Assembly (NCBI GenBank): GCA_030035585.1
Contig: CM057481.1
Coordinates: forward strand, 9,201,128-9,265,127
Source of the DNA: Dugong dugon
Lineage: Eukaryota > Chordata > Mammalia > Sirenia > Dugongidae
Direction of reading: 5' to 3'
Length of the DNA stretch: 64,000 bases
Shown: piece by piece, positions 47,378 through 58,888 of the stretch
Layout of the letters: each line of letters begins with the position of its first letter
Numbering within the stretch: position 1 is the first letter of the stretch
Notes under the pieces: generated by a model
Seen by the model: the letters and a program-made list of their open reading frames with translations, nothing else
The model's database searches: none
Told to the model about the DNA's origin: nothing
Program-made: the position numbers and the translations under genes

Positions 47378-49410
47378 TTTTATACTTTCTAAGGTATATT
47401 CAAATCATATTAGATAAGATACAAAAAAATTTATAGTACAAAAACTTGTGCTTATAGCAACTACTGTAAATTTAATTTCAAAAATGGGGTTCACTGGAGA
47501 AATAATATTAACATCTCCAGACATTTTAAAATATTCTCTTACAACTTCACTTGGTGCTCTCTCTCTCTACTATTTTAAAGAGTAATTTTAGTTAAAACCC
47601 TATCTAACAGTAAATCCTGGCTATGGATTTTGGTAATGGTAGAATATTTGACAGTTGGCTCATTATTATAAGTGATTCAGAAAAGAATCATCTTATTTCA
47701 AAATCTACTCTGTAACTAAATCTGGTATAACAAAGTTTTCATGTATATTCAGAAATTTACTACTCAGTTTCTTTAAAAATATTCTATTAGTCAGTCTCAC
47801 AGTACTCAATTTATTACCGCCAAAAAATAAACTAGCAAAGGAATGACAAGTGTAACAAGGAGTTACCTTAAAATATCTTTTTAAATCTTAAATCAAAGAG
47901 TTATCTACAACTATTGTTACCTAAATCCATTGGAATTGGCAAAAATTCAAAACAGTAATTTGACAACTCTAAAGAGTATAAACATGGCTCAGTGTACATA
48001 AAAGGATTCTCTTAAGTGAAGGACTACAAGGTTCCCAGCTGGATTAACACTAACATTATTAACATATACATGCTCAGGTTAAGAGGGTGATGGATTTGAA
48101 TAAGGAGTCTGCATGCCAGAGAGAAAAAAACAAGCAAAATAATGATAACTGGAAATATAAATTCTTTTAAGGATGACAAGCTTTTAGAAGATGAGGAATA
48201 AATCATTCTACATGGGTTTGCTAAATATACTTAATGAAGAGCAATTGGTAATTTTGGTGCAATGAATATAAACCACACCTTTAAAAATTCTCAAATTGAA
48301 ACTCATTCAAATTGGAATTTCTAAACTTGATGCATTTTACAGAAGATACATAAAGTAGTCAAATGATTAATGAAACTTTTTTCTTAATTGAGAGTTTCTA
48401 AATTCCTTATATAAGCAATATTTGGTCTTGACATTTAAACTCACATATAATAATTACTTTAGCCTATTTTGCCAGTTCTTGATTAAAAACAAAACAAACA
48501 AAAAAAATCTCCTAATTTTATCAGTTCGGCTGCTGCCAAGGACTATAAAGATATCCCCTGATACATGGAAAAAATATTTAATAAGAAGTTCTGTGTATCA
48601 ACTGTAATATCTTCTACTAACTTCTATATAAAAACTGAAATAAAATGCATACAATTTATAAACACAGAAAATAGTTTTATTCATTTTGACCTCTAAGCAT
48701 CCAGTGCAGGATCCAGCACACAGTTGGTGCTGGGGAAGGGGGATGAACAGCGATCATCATGACTGAAGAAATATAGAAGTCATTGGATAAATAGTACTCT
48801 ATACAGTAGTAGGAAAACCAATAGTAGATATAAGTTTTTGGCAAGAGAGAACCCCAAGCAATCCAGAAAGAAGAGTCACAGAACCAAAAACTAATAAAAG
48901 ATTTTTTCTGGTGGTGGAGATGACTGGTTCTGTCCCTCTGACTGATGAAACACATGGATAAAGAAAGTAGTCTCTACGACAGGTCCAAGGGCTCAACTGG
49001 CTGTTAAGGAAACTCTTGGGGGGGTGGAAGAGGGAGAAAGCACAAACATTAAAAATGGGGATCAGTTATCCCCAGGAAGCAGAGCTTGATGGAACAAGGT
49101 GGCACAGTTCTTTGAAATATATATTGGGGAAGAAAAAACCTCTACATTATATAGATCAATGCTAATGTTAAAATTTGTAATTTTCGTATTATTTAAATAA
49201 GTGAAATTTCCATATAACAAAGGATATCCAAGAATAGATTATAGCATTAAATCTTAAAAAATAAAGGGAAGCTTGATTTTAAAAGACAAGATTCAGTGGT
49301 CTGCGAACACCATGCTTTTCATTCTAAACACTTAAAACCCTGACCTCTCTATCCTGTTTAAATAGTAGAAGGACATTATAAAAGAAAAATATTTAAGCTT
49401 TTTACACTAC

Positions 49411-49461
49411 CTTTTTCTGTGCTTCCATTTATTTTAGGTAAGAAGTCATCGACTTGTATCC
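49411..49461 (-). CDS. SLMAP: SLMAP exon w9 (17-codon cassette)
   Basis: This 51-nt exon (phase 1-1) encodes GIQVDDFLPKINGSTEK, about residues 396-412. My all-exon count gives about 845 residues, whereas the commonly cited human form has 828. The 17-residue difference equals this exon, or w8, so one of them is probably an optional cassette. That is an inference. The acceptor CTAG and donor GTAGTG are both acceptable. Confidence 0.88.
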
Positions 49462-49952
49462 CTAGGATTAAGACAGTGTATCATTGCCTGATCAAAGAAA
49501 GTATTACTTTAAAACTGTTCTCAATTGTGACCATGGCATTTTGTATTCCTACTTAAGGTTGTGCAGAACGATTTAAATTTATTTTTACAAAAAGGGTTCA
49601 ACTTGCCACTTCCTATCAAATCAGAGAAAAGGCTACAGTTGCTTAGTAACCTTCCAATGAACCTCAAAAGAAAAAGGATCCTGTTGTTCATGTATTTGTC
49701 TTATTTAAATATCTCTAAGCAGAACGTGTCAGATCAGACAGCTCACTCATGTCAAGCACTAAACAATGGTGCCCACTGGTGGCAACCAAGCATATTTAAA
49801 AAAAATTATTTTTCTGAAAGAATGTAGGTACTTTATACCTAACAAGTAAAGCATCTCTTGAAGAAAATAAATACCCAATGTGAGACACTAAACAAGGTCA
49901 AAAGTTTAATGATAAAATTCAGCTATAAATAAGAAATCTGGAGGACACCTAC
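49462..49952 (-). other. SLMAP intron (w8 to w9)
   Basis: 491 bp with no recognised repeat. Confidence 0.7.
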
Positions 49953-50003
49953 CTAAGCTGCTGCATTCTTTAAGAGTTTTCTCCTGAAGATGTTCTAACC
50001 GTA
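49953..50003 (-). CDS. SLMAP: SLMAP exon w8 (17-codon module)
   Basis: This 51-nt exon (phase 1-1) encodes VRLEHLQEKTLKECSSL, about residues 379-395. It is separated from w7 by only 87 bp of intron (50004-50090). It is the first of nine consecutive exons with phase 1 at both ends. Confidence 0.93.
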
Positions 50004-50090
50004 CTGTAAATAAAAGTCCAAGAAAAAGATATTTCACAGATAAAAAGAAAAAAAATCAAATCAAATCAATTTCTGGGTTAGCTAACTTAC

Positions 50091-50259
50091 CTTGTAAAGC
50101 TGTTAGCCTTTCATTGGTGAAATCATTATCAGCTTGCAAAGCTTCTATTTTTGCCTGGAGCTCCTGTTCTTTTTCTTCCATTTCATCTATTTTATGTTGT
50201 AATTCTTTTTTCTCAGCTTGTCCCTTCTGTTGGATTTCCTCTTGTTTCCCCTCTGCTAC
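50091..50259 (-). CDS. SLMAP: SLMAP exon w7
   Basis: This 169-nt exon (phase 0 in, phase 1 out) encodes VAEGKQEEIQQKG through ERLTALQ, about residues 323-378, plus the first base of the next codon. It is highly charged coiled coil (EMEEKEQELQAKIEALQ). The donor GTAAGT is near consensus. Confidence 0.96.
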
Positions 50260-50704
50260 CTGTTTTTGTTGAAAAAGAAAAAGAAAATTCAGTTATTAAT
50301 AAAACCTGACCTTTAAGCCAGCACAGCCTTCATTCACTTAAACCTCTCCGGAGGGTATTTAATATTATAGAACATTATTTGCTAAGCTATTTTTTTAAAC
50401 TGGCAAAGAAGATAAAGACAAAGGCTTGATGTCAAAAGCGATCAGCACTGGGCTCTCACGTTCATATCACCTAGGAGAAGAAAAACTTGGAGAAAGCAAG
50501 CAGACTGAATATGCATAGAGATAAAGGGTCAAAGTGAAAAACTCAATATTTTTCAAGATGGAAATAAGATTTTCTCCTAAAATTACTATTGTTTCCACTT
50601 GTTTCTGAGTTATAAAATGTCACGTATTTTGAAATTTTAAACAAAATTATGTTTAGCTAAAGGGATGATGGTCCCAAGCACTTTTCAAAAAGACATCCTT
50701 TTAA

Positions 50705-51799
50705 GGTCTCTGGGGACCATGGTCTCGGGGAACATCTAGCTCAATTGGCATGACACTACTTATAAAGATAATGCTCTACATTCTACCTTGGTGAGTAGTG
50801 TCTGGGGTCTTAAAAGCCTGTGAGCGGCCATCTAAGATATTACACTGGTCTCATCCCTTCGGGAGCAAGGGAGAATGAAGAGAACAAGATACAAGGGAAA
50901 GATTAGTCCAAAGGACTAATTGTCCACAGCTACCAAGGCCTCCACCAGACTGAGTCCAGTACAGCTAGATGGTGCCCGGCTACCACCGCTGACTGCTCTG
51001 ACCAGGATCACAACAGAGGGTTCTGGACAGAGCTGGAGAAGGATGTAGAGCATAATTCTAACTCACAAAAAAAAAAAAAAAAGGCCAGATTTACTGGCCT
51101 AAAGGAGACTGGAGAAACCTCAAGAGTATGGCCCCCAGACACCCTTTCAGCTCAGAGGTGAAGTTACCTTCGAGGTTCACTGTTCAGCCTGGGAGTGGAC
51201 AGCCCAGTAAAACTAAATGAGACTAACGAGGTACAGGAGTCCAGTTACAAGGGCCAGAAGGCAGAGGGGGAATAGCAAGCTGATGATAAGGAACACAAGT
51301 TGAGTAAGGATACTGTTGATGTGTTGTGAGATTGTTAACCATTGTTATAGGGCAACATTTATAGTAACTGTTAAATGGGAGGCTATTTTGTCCTGTAAGC
51401 CTTCATCTTGGGTGAGAATGGCAGCACAATTGGAAGAGCATAGTCAATGTCACTTAAATGTGTATGTAAAAAGTTTCGAAATGGTGTATCTTTGGCTATG
51501 TGTATTTTCACCAAAAAAAAAAAAAAAAAAAAAAGCTGAGAATTCAGAGGGTTAAGATGTTGTAGCATAGTCAATGTCACTTAAATGTGTATGTAAAAAG
51601 TTTCGAAATGGTGTATCTTTGGCTATGTGTATTTTCACCAAAAAAAAAAAAAAGCTGAGAATTCAGAGGGTTAAGATGTTGTGGGGTTGTTAACCAAAGT
51701 CATAAAACAGCATGTGTACTACTGTTACATGAGAAACTGTTTGTTCTGTAAGCCTTCACCTGAAGTACAATAAAATACTAAAAAAAAAAAAAAAAAAAA
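50705..51799 (+). mobile_element. LINE-type 3' end (non-coding), 1.1 kb
   Basis: It includes GATGGTGCCCGGCTACCACC, then AGTATGGCCCCCAGACACCC, then GAGATTGTTAACCATTGTTA, and ends with TGTAAGCCTTCACCTGAAG and a poly-A tail. The possible target duplication (GACATCCTTTTAA-like left, GACCTCCTTTTTA-like right) is imperfect. Related copies lie at 40226, 57408 (reverse) and 62590. I cannot decide between an RTE and an L1 origin. Confidence 0.7.
51439..51683. repeat. Tandem duplication inside the LINE 3' end
   Basis: Copy 1 is 51439-51565 and copy 2 is 51566-51683. Both run from CATAGTCAATGTCACTTAAA to AGGGTTAAGATGTTGT. They are near-identical except for the length of the internal A-run (about 22 versus 13). 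Confidence 0.95.
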
Positions 51800-52481
51800 G
51801 ACCTCCTTTTTACAAGACCAATTTTTAAAACTATCATAGATTAACCAACCTCACAGAGGGAGGTATGCTCTGGGCTCCCCTAACAAATGCATACATCTTT
51901 CAGGCACTCAATCCACGGTTTGAATTTTATAAAGATGGACCTTCACAAACCCAGTTATAAGATCTGAAAGGATCAATCTGACATTACTCTATGGTCTAGT
52001 CTGTCTAAATGTCCCAAAGCTACAGGGAATGGCAGCTGAAGTAGAGTCAATAGCATCTCTGAAGGCCAGAAGGGTTCAAACAGCGATGATCTCTCCATAT
52101 GTTCCAGCACTAACATATGGGCACTGCCTTTGGAACTGACTAAAGATGAGCAGTTTCAGGATTAAAAAAAAAAAACAGAAACTGAGTATCTTGGGTTATG
52201 CTGATTCTTGCCTATTTCCAGTTATACATTAGAAGTTGCCTATTGTGAAGTACTTACTACATTTCCATCCAAAAGAAATATGCTAGCTTTTACATATTTT
52301 CAATTTGTAGATTTTTATGGTAATGTGGGTTAGGCTAAACGGAATATAAGCACCTTATTTTTACTATAAATCTCAAGCATTACCAAATTTTATACCAACA
52401 ATGATTCAGCAATGCCTAAACTCTCCAACTGACCAGTCTGTTAGGTACAAGAAGCTTAAGATACCTTCAACTTATACATAC

Positions 52482-52619
52482 CTTTAATTTATCAGATAAA
52501 TCTTTAATTTCATTAACTGCTCCATTATATTTATTGGCTAATTCTCTTAATTCTTCCTGAGTCCGTTCATTCATTTCTTTCAAGTGGGTACATTCATCTT
52601 CAGTATTACTCAAACTTCG
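52482..52619 (-). CDS. SLMAP: SLMAP exon w6
   Basis: This 138-nt exon has 46 codons (phase 0-0), from RSLSNTEDECTHL to KDLSDKLK, about residues 277-322. It continues the coiled coil. The acceptor is AATTGCAG and the donor GTATG. Confidence 0.96.
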
Positions 52620-53488
52620 CTGCAATTCAAGTTTACAGGTGATTTATTTAGAATAAATGTACATTCTAAATTCAATTTATAAAAAGTATAACTATATGGG
52701 CCGTTCTAAATCAACATTTTCTCTGGACTTCATATAAGGCTGAGTTAAATAACATAAGGATTTCTGTCTACTTAATGTACACACTAAAACAGAACATCAA
52801 ACCAAGAATTTGGGGAATTAGAGGGGGAGAAGAGCACCGGGAAGAGAGGATAGCTCTTGTGTAGTTACACTTTTAAAAGGCTGACCATGTGTGACTTTTA
52901 GCCTTGAAAATATTTTAAGCCTATTAATTGTTGAAAGCTGGGTTAATAATACATAGCGATTAATTTAATAAGAAAATTAGAAGACAGCTATCAACTTTCT
53001 TTCCTTACATGTCAAATTAATGACATGACAGTGAAATCAGACACCAAGTCCAGTAACAAATAACTTCTGTGGTAATTTTTCAGTTGTTAGAAGGAATGAG
53101 TTGTATTATGAATTAGTTTTTTTTTAAGCAATGACAATCACACTTTGATTGTGCCTCAGAAACCTAGAAAGGACCTCAGAGATAATTTTCCCTTTGAATA
53201 TCCAAACTTAAGACAGAGTTAGTTTTCCTCTCTGGAAGATGAGTAAAGTAACAGCATGTTATGCAGGTTCTTAGCCTACAACCACCATCCTTGACTTTCT
53301 GAAAAGCAAAACTAGGTGACAGGTGATCAACTCCCTGGCACAAACCATAGTTCATTGTACGGTGGTGGCTGAATCTAAACAGAATAAAAATACTAAGGTT
53401 TTCTGATTAGGTTTTTACTTCCTCAATCACCAACCAGGGGCCATAGATACCAGAAGTCACATGTCTAATATTTTTAAAATTAAAATAC
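52620..53488 (-). other. SLMAP intron (w5 to w6)
   Basis: 869 bp with no recognised repeat. Confidence 0.7.
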
Positions 53489-53629
53489 CTCAACTTCTGA
53501 AAGTTTTCTAACAACTTCAATTTTCTCCTGAAGAACCCGCCTCAGGGACTCTTTGGCTGTTGTCTCGTAGTTATGTTTATCCTCCTGTAACGCTATAAGC
53601 TCCTTCCGTAAACTATCCTCCGTCTGATT
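53489..53629 (-). CDS. SLMAP: SLMAP exon w5
   Basis: This 141-nt exon has 47 codons (phase 0-0), from NQTEDSLRKELIALQ to RKLSEVE, about residues 230-276. It is strongly coiled coil, with repeated leucine or valine at heptad core positions. As translated it agrees with my recollection of the human residues throughout. Confidence 0.96.
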
Positions 53630-55003
53630 CTAGGATTAAAAGATATTTACAATTATAGCCAATATTTTTTAAATAAAAACACTTAACACTTGAAAAAATA
53701 ACACATTATGATGCTCTTTAAATTCGGTAGTAGGAACCACCAAACACGAATGATGTTGGCCCCGTATTAACTGAAGCTGTATTTAAAAGTTGCATTAGTA
53801 AATTATGCCTTCACAAATACATTAATTCACATCTCCAATAGAAAAAAGTGTCAAAGGAAGCTGATAATTTCTCTCAAATATACAAAATGAATTACTCTTT
53901 TATTTGTCATCTTATCTACAAGCCACAATATTTACACTCATGGACAAAAATAATCAATTACTTTCAATGGCACCAAGCATTTTAAAACAATGGTTAAACT
54001 AAAAGGAGTAAGAATATCTTGGAGAAAAAACTGATTCCAGGTCTGGGTCAAGAAATGTACAAGATGACATGTGAAGAATGTTGATAGGGAAATATTTACC
54101 ACACACACACAGAAAAGAAAGAAATACAAAAGATGAGCCTGGAACATCTTTTCTGGTTTGACATCAGGAAGCTCTCAAAGTTGTCCACGATTCTATCAAA
54201 AGGACTAAAGAGCCAATCTGAAGAGAGTCCCACAGGCCAAAGATGGAATAATTTGAGCATTGATAAGAAAACAAAAACTGTAATACATTGAAACACATCA
54301 AAATATGTTTAAATCTAAATTAGGGGAAACACAGTAAATAAACGGAAAAAAGCATTTATCCTGCTTTTTCTAAAGAAAGTGTACCTCAGGGTAACCAAAT
54401 GGTTAATGAGGGCAGGTTTCTCTTTATAGAAATAATCCTGCTAATAAATGAAGGAATCACAGAATTATAACATCACTATTTTTGCAATCCTTAATGAAAT
54501 AACGGATCCAGGCAAGGATCATCAATGATTACTAATATCTCAAAAAGAGAGCTAACTAGACATTAGATTGTCTCCTGATGGATGTACTCATTATTATCTC
54601 TGATGTGTTCTTGGCAAAAAAATAAAATAAAACAAATATGTATGTACATATAATCTAAATGAGATCAAATCTCTAGATCAAACTATCAACTTATGGGGAG
54701 GGAGAGTGAGCTAGAAGATTGCTTAAATAACAATCCAGGTTGTGGGAAATTTAGAGGGAAAACGGTCGAGTTTTTTCAAATAGTATCAGCTGTAACAGAA
54801 AAAAGAGACTTACACGTAGGTGTTCATCATACAATTCTTTGTACTTACATATATGTTTGAAATTCCCCATAATGAAAAAAGATTAAAAAGAATGGTGAAA
54901 ACGTATAAAAATTTTAGCATCTAGTCACAATGACAGTCAAAGAAATGAAGCTATATAAAAAAATCTATGTACTTTTCTTCAGGTACCTGAGATTGATACC
55001 TAC
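53630..55003 (-). other. SLMAP intron (w4 to w5)
   Basis: 1.4 kb, AT-rich, with a short (AC)n near 54101-54110 and nothing else named. Confidence 0.7.
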
Positions 55004-55075
55004 TTTGGAGCATGCCTGTAATTGGTTTCCCATAACTTCTAACCGTGATAAGAGTCTATCTTCATCTATTAAAGC
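55004..55075 (-). CDS. SLMAP: SLMAP exon w4
   Basis: This 72-nt exon has 24 codons (phase 0-0), from ALIDEDRLLSRL to QLQACSK, about residues 206-229. It continues the first coiled coil and is separated from w3 by a short 244-bp intron. The donor is GTAGGT. Confidence 0.95.
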
Positions 55076-55319
55076 CTGTTGAAGAAAAATTAAATAAATA
55101 AATAAAACCACAGGGTAATTAAATATTAACTATATAAAAAAGCTTGCTCTTGCCAAAAAAAGATATCTGCTGAAAAATACTTAATTTTCAACATTTGTTC
55201 ATTAGTTAGGAAAAAACTTTGTCCTTGCTTGCTACAAAATTTTAGTTTTAGTTCACTCAACATCTAGGGTATATTAAACTATGTTTAAATGTTTCTTGAA
55301 TATAAAGGCAACTGAATAC

Positions 55320-55415
55320 CTGCCAACTGGTATCTGAAGCCTCTTGGGTGATGGCCAGTAACCGCTGTAGCGTGGCTAACTTCTGTTCCAGCATCTGTTC
55401 CCGGTGTAAGGCCTC
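55320..55415 (-). CDS. SLMAP: SLMAP exon w3
   Basis: This 96-nt exon has 32 codons (phase 0-0), from EALHREQMLEQKL to SDTSWQ, about residues 174-205. It is helical and heptad-rich (LEQKLATLQRLLAI). The acceptor is TATTAG and the donor GTATTC. Confidence 0.96.
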
Positions 55416-57045
55416 CTAATACAAAAAAAATCACAAAAGAGATTCTGGTAAAACTCAGCATGATTCCTTTGAGAAGTAAACAATTTGCAGCACATTCTGA
55501 AGATATTCTCATACCATACCCACTTTATATCTTACTTCCAAATGTGATAAATCTACTTTGTCAAATATGTACAGGTCACATCATTTTAGCCTCCTGAATC
55601 ATTTGTTGGGCTATAAGTACTGCCGTTAGGGGTGGTCTAGCTGCAGCTTCCTCATAACGTAGAAAACAAGTCACCTGTCTTTTTTTTATTCATAATTCAC
55701 AAGAGTTTAAAAAGAAAAAACAACAAACTAAACTAGAAGAAGCTAGCACATGTTTTAGGCCTGTACATAGAGAGAGGGAGGGAGACAGAAAGAAACGAAG
55801 TTACCTAAAAAGCTATGTATTTTTCCTAATGTACCTGAGATTAATATCTATACTTTGGAGCATGCCTGTAATTAAGAGAGAGATTGCTTTATTCTCACAG
55901 TCTATTGTACTTTCAGATGTTCTGATTTTCTCCCTGACTGCCTACCACCTAGCAGCAACTGAACGTGTCAAAAATAAGAGCCCACCAAATGCTGGTTCAA
56001 TGTAAATTAGAGGCCAAGGAGTTATCTGTTTAACTATTTGGCAGCTCCAAAGGAACATTTTAAAGAGAAAGAGGCTGGCTAGCAAAGCCTGATCTCTAGG
56101 TGACTTATTAACATTTGACAGCAGTTAGGATGGTCTCCTCCACCAAGGTAAAAATGCTCACACAGCATTCAGCCGTGGTTTTGGCACATCTTCTTTAAAT
56201 TTCACTTTCTTCTATTCCTGTCATTATCCAGAGGACACTTACTACTCTAATAACCCTGAGCCACTTCAACAAAGAAGTGTTTGCTTCAAACACAGCACTT
56301 AAGGGCTAACGCACGAATTTACTGCTCTCCACATCCTTGATAAATAATGATTAGGAAAAACCTGGTCTAATTAGAGTTAGAGGTACTCTTTTTTTTTAAA
56401 TATAACTTTAAAAGTGTAGATTAAGGAATCTAATAAAAACCATGTCACCTCAGAACCCACATTAAAACATAGCTTAAATTTAAAAAGAGACTATTTGCCA
56501 CGTTTATTTTAAGCCTCTAAAATATTGCCAGTATTCGGGAAATTATACTGATGCTGCAAAAGTTTTACTTAAAAACAAAACCACCAACTAATAGTATCTT
56601 CACAGCCTACTTCCACTAGAGGGTGTAATTTCACCTTGTTTACTCAATTCTGTTTAGAGTTTTAGAACTCCATGAACTACATCCTAACAAAAATCTAATA
56701 CTTCCAGGACTCTAAAGCATGAAATGTACCTATTCCAGTCCTGTATTCAAAAAGTTTACAATTTACACTAGAACTTTAGCAATTCAAAAAGGGTGTATCC
56801 AAAAGACTGTGCAGTGTAAATTTCTTCTCAGAGTTGGAAAAGGAACAGTGACACATCAGACTTACTGTGAGTATTATACCATTTCACAGATGAGGGAAAT
56901 GAGGCACAAAGGGGGTTAAACAACTTTCCCAACAGATCGTAAGTTAAAGCCAGGGATCAAATCCAGGGAGTTCTGGCTAGAGTGGAAGTTTTTAAATACT
57001 CTGCTACACTGCAAGTATGTAAAACTGCTTTTCTATGGACGATTA

Positions 57046-57226
57046 GAGTCCCTGGATGGTGTAAAGAGTTAACAAGCTCAGTTTGCTAACTATGTATGTA
57101 CCTTGAAAGAAAGGCCTGGTGATCTACTTCTGAAAAATCTGCCACTGGAAAGCCTAGGAGCACAGTTCTATTCTGACACGCATGACGTTGCCATGAGTCA
57201 GAATGACTTGCCAGCAACTGGTTTTT
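57046..57226 (+). mobile_element. AfroSINE, divergent long variant
   Basis: GAGTCCCTGGATGGTGTAAA at the head, GAAAGGCCTGGTGATCTACT in the middle, GAATGACTTGCCAGCAACTGG at the tail (shortened here). A 12-bp duplication with one mismatch (TATGGACGATTA at 57034-57045; TATGGACTATTA at 57227-57238) marks the insertion. Confidence 0.88.
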
Positions 57227-57362
57227 TATGGACTATTACATTACTCCAGGTGGAGGATCTGCCGGCAACTGGTTTTTTATGGACTATTACATTACGCCAG
57301 GTGGAGGATCTGCCGGCAACTGGTTTTTTATGGACTATTACATTACGCCAGGTGGACAATCT
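57210..57362 (+). repeat. 51-bp minisatellite, three copies
   Basis: Units start at 57210, 57261 and 57312, each beginning GCCAGCAACTGG or GCCGGCAACTGG and ending AGGTGGAGGATCT or a variant. The unit combines the SINE tail, its target duplication and flanking DNA. Confidence 0.95.
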
Positions 57363-57407
57363 AATACACTGATAACTTTCTGTTCATTTTCACAGATGCA
57401 TACATTC

Positions 57408-57861
57408 TTTTTTTTTTTCTGTACTTTAGATGAAGGTTTACAGAACAAACTAGCTTCTCATTAAACAGTTAGTACACATATTGTTTTATGACATTTGTTA
57501 ACAACCCCATGACATGTCAACACTCTCCCTTCTCGACCTTGGTTTCCCTATTACCGGCTTTCCTGTCCCCTCCTGCCTTCTAGTCCCTGTGCCTAGGCTG
57601 GTATGCCCCTTAAGTCTCGTTTTGTTTTATGGGCCTGTCTAATCTTTGGCTGAAGGGTAAACCTCAGGAGTGACTTCATTACTGAGCTAAAAGGGTATCC
57701 GGGGGCCATACTCTCAGAGTTTTTCCAGTCTCTGTTAGGCCAGTAAGTCTAGTCTTTTTTATGAGTTAGAATTTTGTTCTACATTTTTCTCCAGCTCTGT
57801 CCAGGACTCTCTATTGTAATCCGTTACAGCAGTCAGTGGTGGTAGCCGGGTACCATCTAGT
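57408..57861 (-). mobile_element. LINE-type 3' end, reverse orientation
   Basis: It starts with a T-run (poly-A tail), then GTACTTTAGATGAAGGTTTA, and ends with GTGGTAGCCGGGTACCATCT. A 14-bp target duplication with one mismatch (AGATGCATACATTC, AGATGCGTACATTC) lies at 57394-57407 and 57862-57875. Same family as 50705-51799. Confidence 0.85.
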
Positions 57862-58259
57862 AGATGCGTACATTCTTGAGGTAGAACTGCTTTCAGTAAT
57901 TAATTCATGTAAAACAACACAGGGACTCAGTATCACTGGTTTGGTGGTAAACGTTTTAAACAAAAGGCAACTGAAAACCTACACATATAAAACGACTCAT
58001 TCAGGCTCACAGAACTAACTGAGTAGCAGAGACTAGACAAAAACATCAATCTCCAAACTTCTGATCTATGGTGTTCCCTAACCATGCACCCTCACCAGAA
58101 TAACAAGGACCACATTCAGCCCAAATCTATGAAAACCACAAAAATATAACACTTGTTTCCTTTTTAGAGATTTACATGACTGTTTAAATATGGTGTTAAC
58201 TTCTTCAGGAGCCTTTTCCAAGTATCTGACCTATCAAGAGATCTTTCTACAGATCCAGC

Positions 58260-58495
58260 AGTACAGCACAGTGGTTAAGAGCACAGACTCTGAGGTTTGA
58301 CTGCCGAGTACAAATCTCAGCTCTACTGCTAACTAGGTATGTGGCATTATGTAACTTACTTAACCTTCCTGTCCCTCAGTTACTTCATCTGTGAAAACAG
58401 AGGTATTAAATGAGGATTAAATGAATTAATATAGATAAAGTGTTAGAAAAGTCTGGCACATAGTAAGTGCTATATAACCATTTGCTATTAATATT
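58260..58495 (+). mobile_element. MIR SINE
   Basis: CAGTGGTTAAGAGCACAGAC, then CTTAACCTTCCTGTCCCTCA, then TGGCACATAGTAAGTGCT. It is nearly full length. Confidence 0.85.
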
Positions 58496-58825
58496 ATTAA
58501 ATAAACAAAATCTTTCCAGGTTTAATTTTATTTAAAAGCCATCTATTGATAAAGAAGAACTACTTTGGAACTTCCTCATATCTGAAGAACAAAACTTCTC
58601 TTGCACAGAACCTTATCTCTTCTAGACTTACAATCTGATTCTTTTATCCTTTCTTCATAGGACCTATTTTTAATATTTTGTTCTTATTTAAAAAGATTTT
58701 ATTTTTGTATTAGTATCCAGCCAATAGTTCTTCACTCAATATTTAGGAACTGGCAAAATCAAATCTAGGTTGTTTAATTTTGCCTTTAGGAAAAAAGACT
58801 AGGAGTTATCAAGATTCATTTTTAC

Positions 58826-58888
58826 CTGTAGATACTGAGAAAGCTGGAATAGTTCCTGAGAGTACATACTTGGAGTGTTAGCAGCAAC
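58826..58888 (-). CDS. SLMAP: SLMAP exon w2
   Basis: This 63-nt exon has 21 codons (phase 0-0), from VAANTPSMYSQ to SQYLQ, about residues 153-173. The acceptor is TTTTTAG and the donor GTAAAA. The SQELFQLSQYL pattern starts the helical region of the protein. Confidence 0.95.

Larger units (their letters stand above)
44844..49410 (-). other. SLMAP intron (w9 to w10)
   Basis: A 4.6-kb AT-rich intron. It holds a 119-bp tandem duplication (46118-46356), an hAT MITE (47053-47377) and a local 57-bp spaced repeat near 45608-45696. The rest, including 47400-49400, holds nothing I can name. Confidence 0.6.
50260..52481 (-). other. SLMAP intron (w6 to w7)
   Basis: About half of it is the LINE-type insertion at 50705-51799. 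The rest is unremarkable. Confidence 0.65.
55416..58825 (-). other. SLMAP intron (w2 to w3)
   Basis: It holds a MIR-like core (56860-56965), an AfroSINE with a minisatellite at its end (57046-57362), a LINE 3' end (57408-57861) and a MIR (58260-58495). 55420-56850 holds nothing named. Confidence 0.6.

Noticed and set aside
57210..57362. CRISPR-like direct repeats
   Set aside because: Units are contiguous with no unique spacers, and the context is a mammalian intron.
57103..57464. Overlapping open frames with a 17-residue repeat in two frames
   Set aside because: They are produced by the 51-bp minisatellite and the SINE. The unit length being a multiple of three keeps the frames open.
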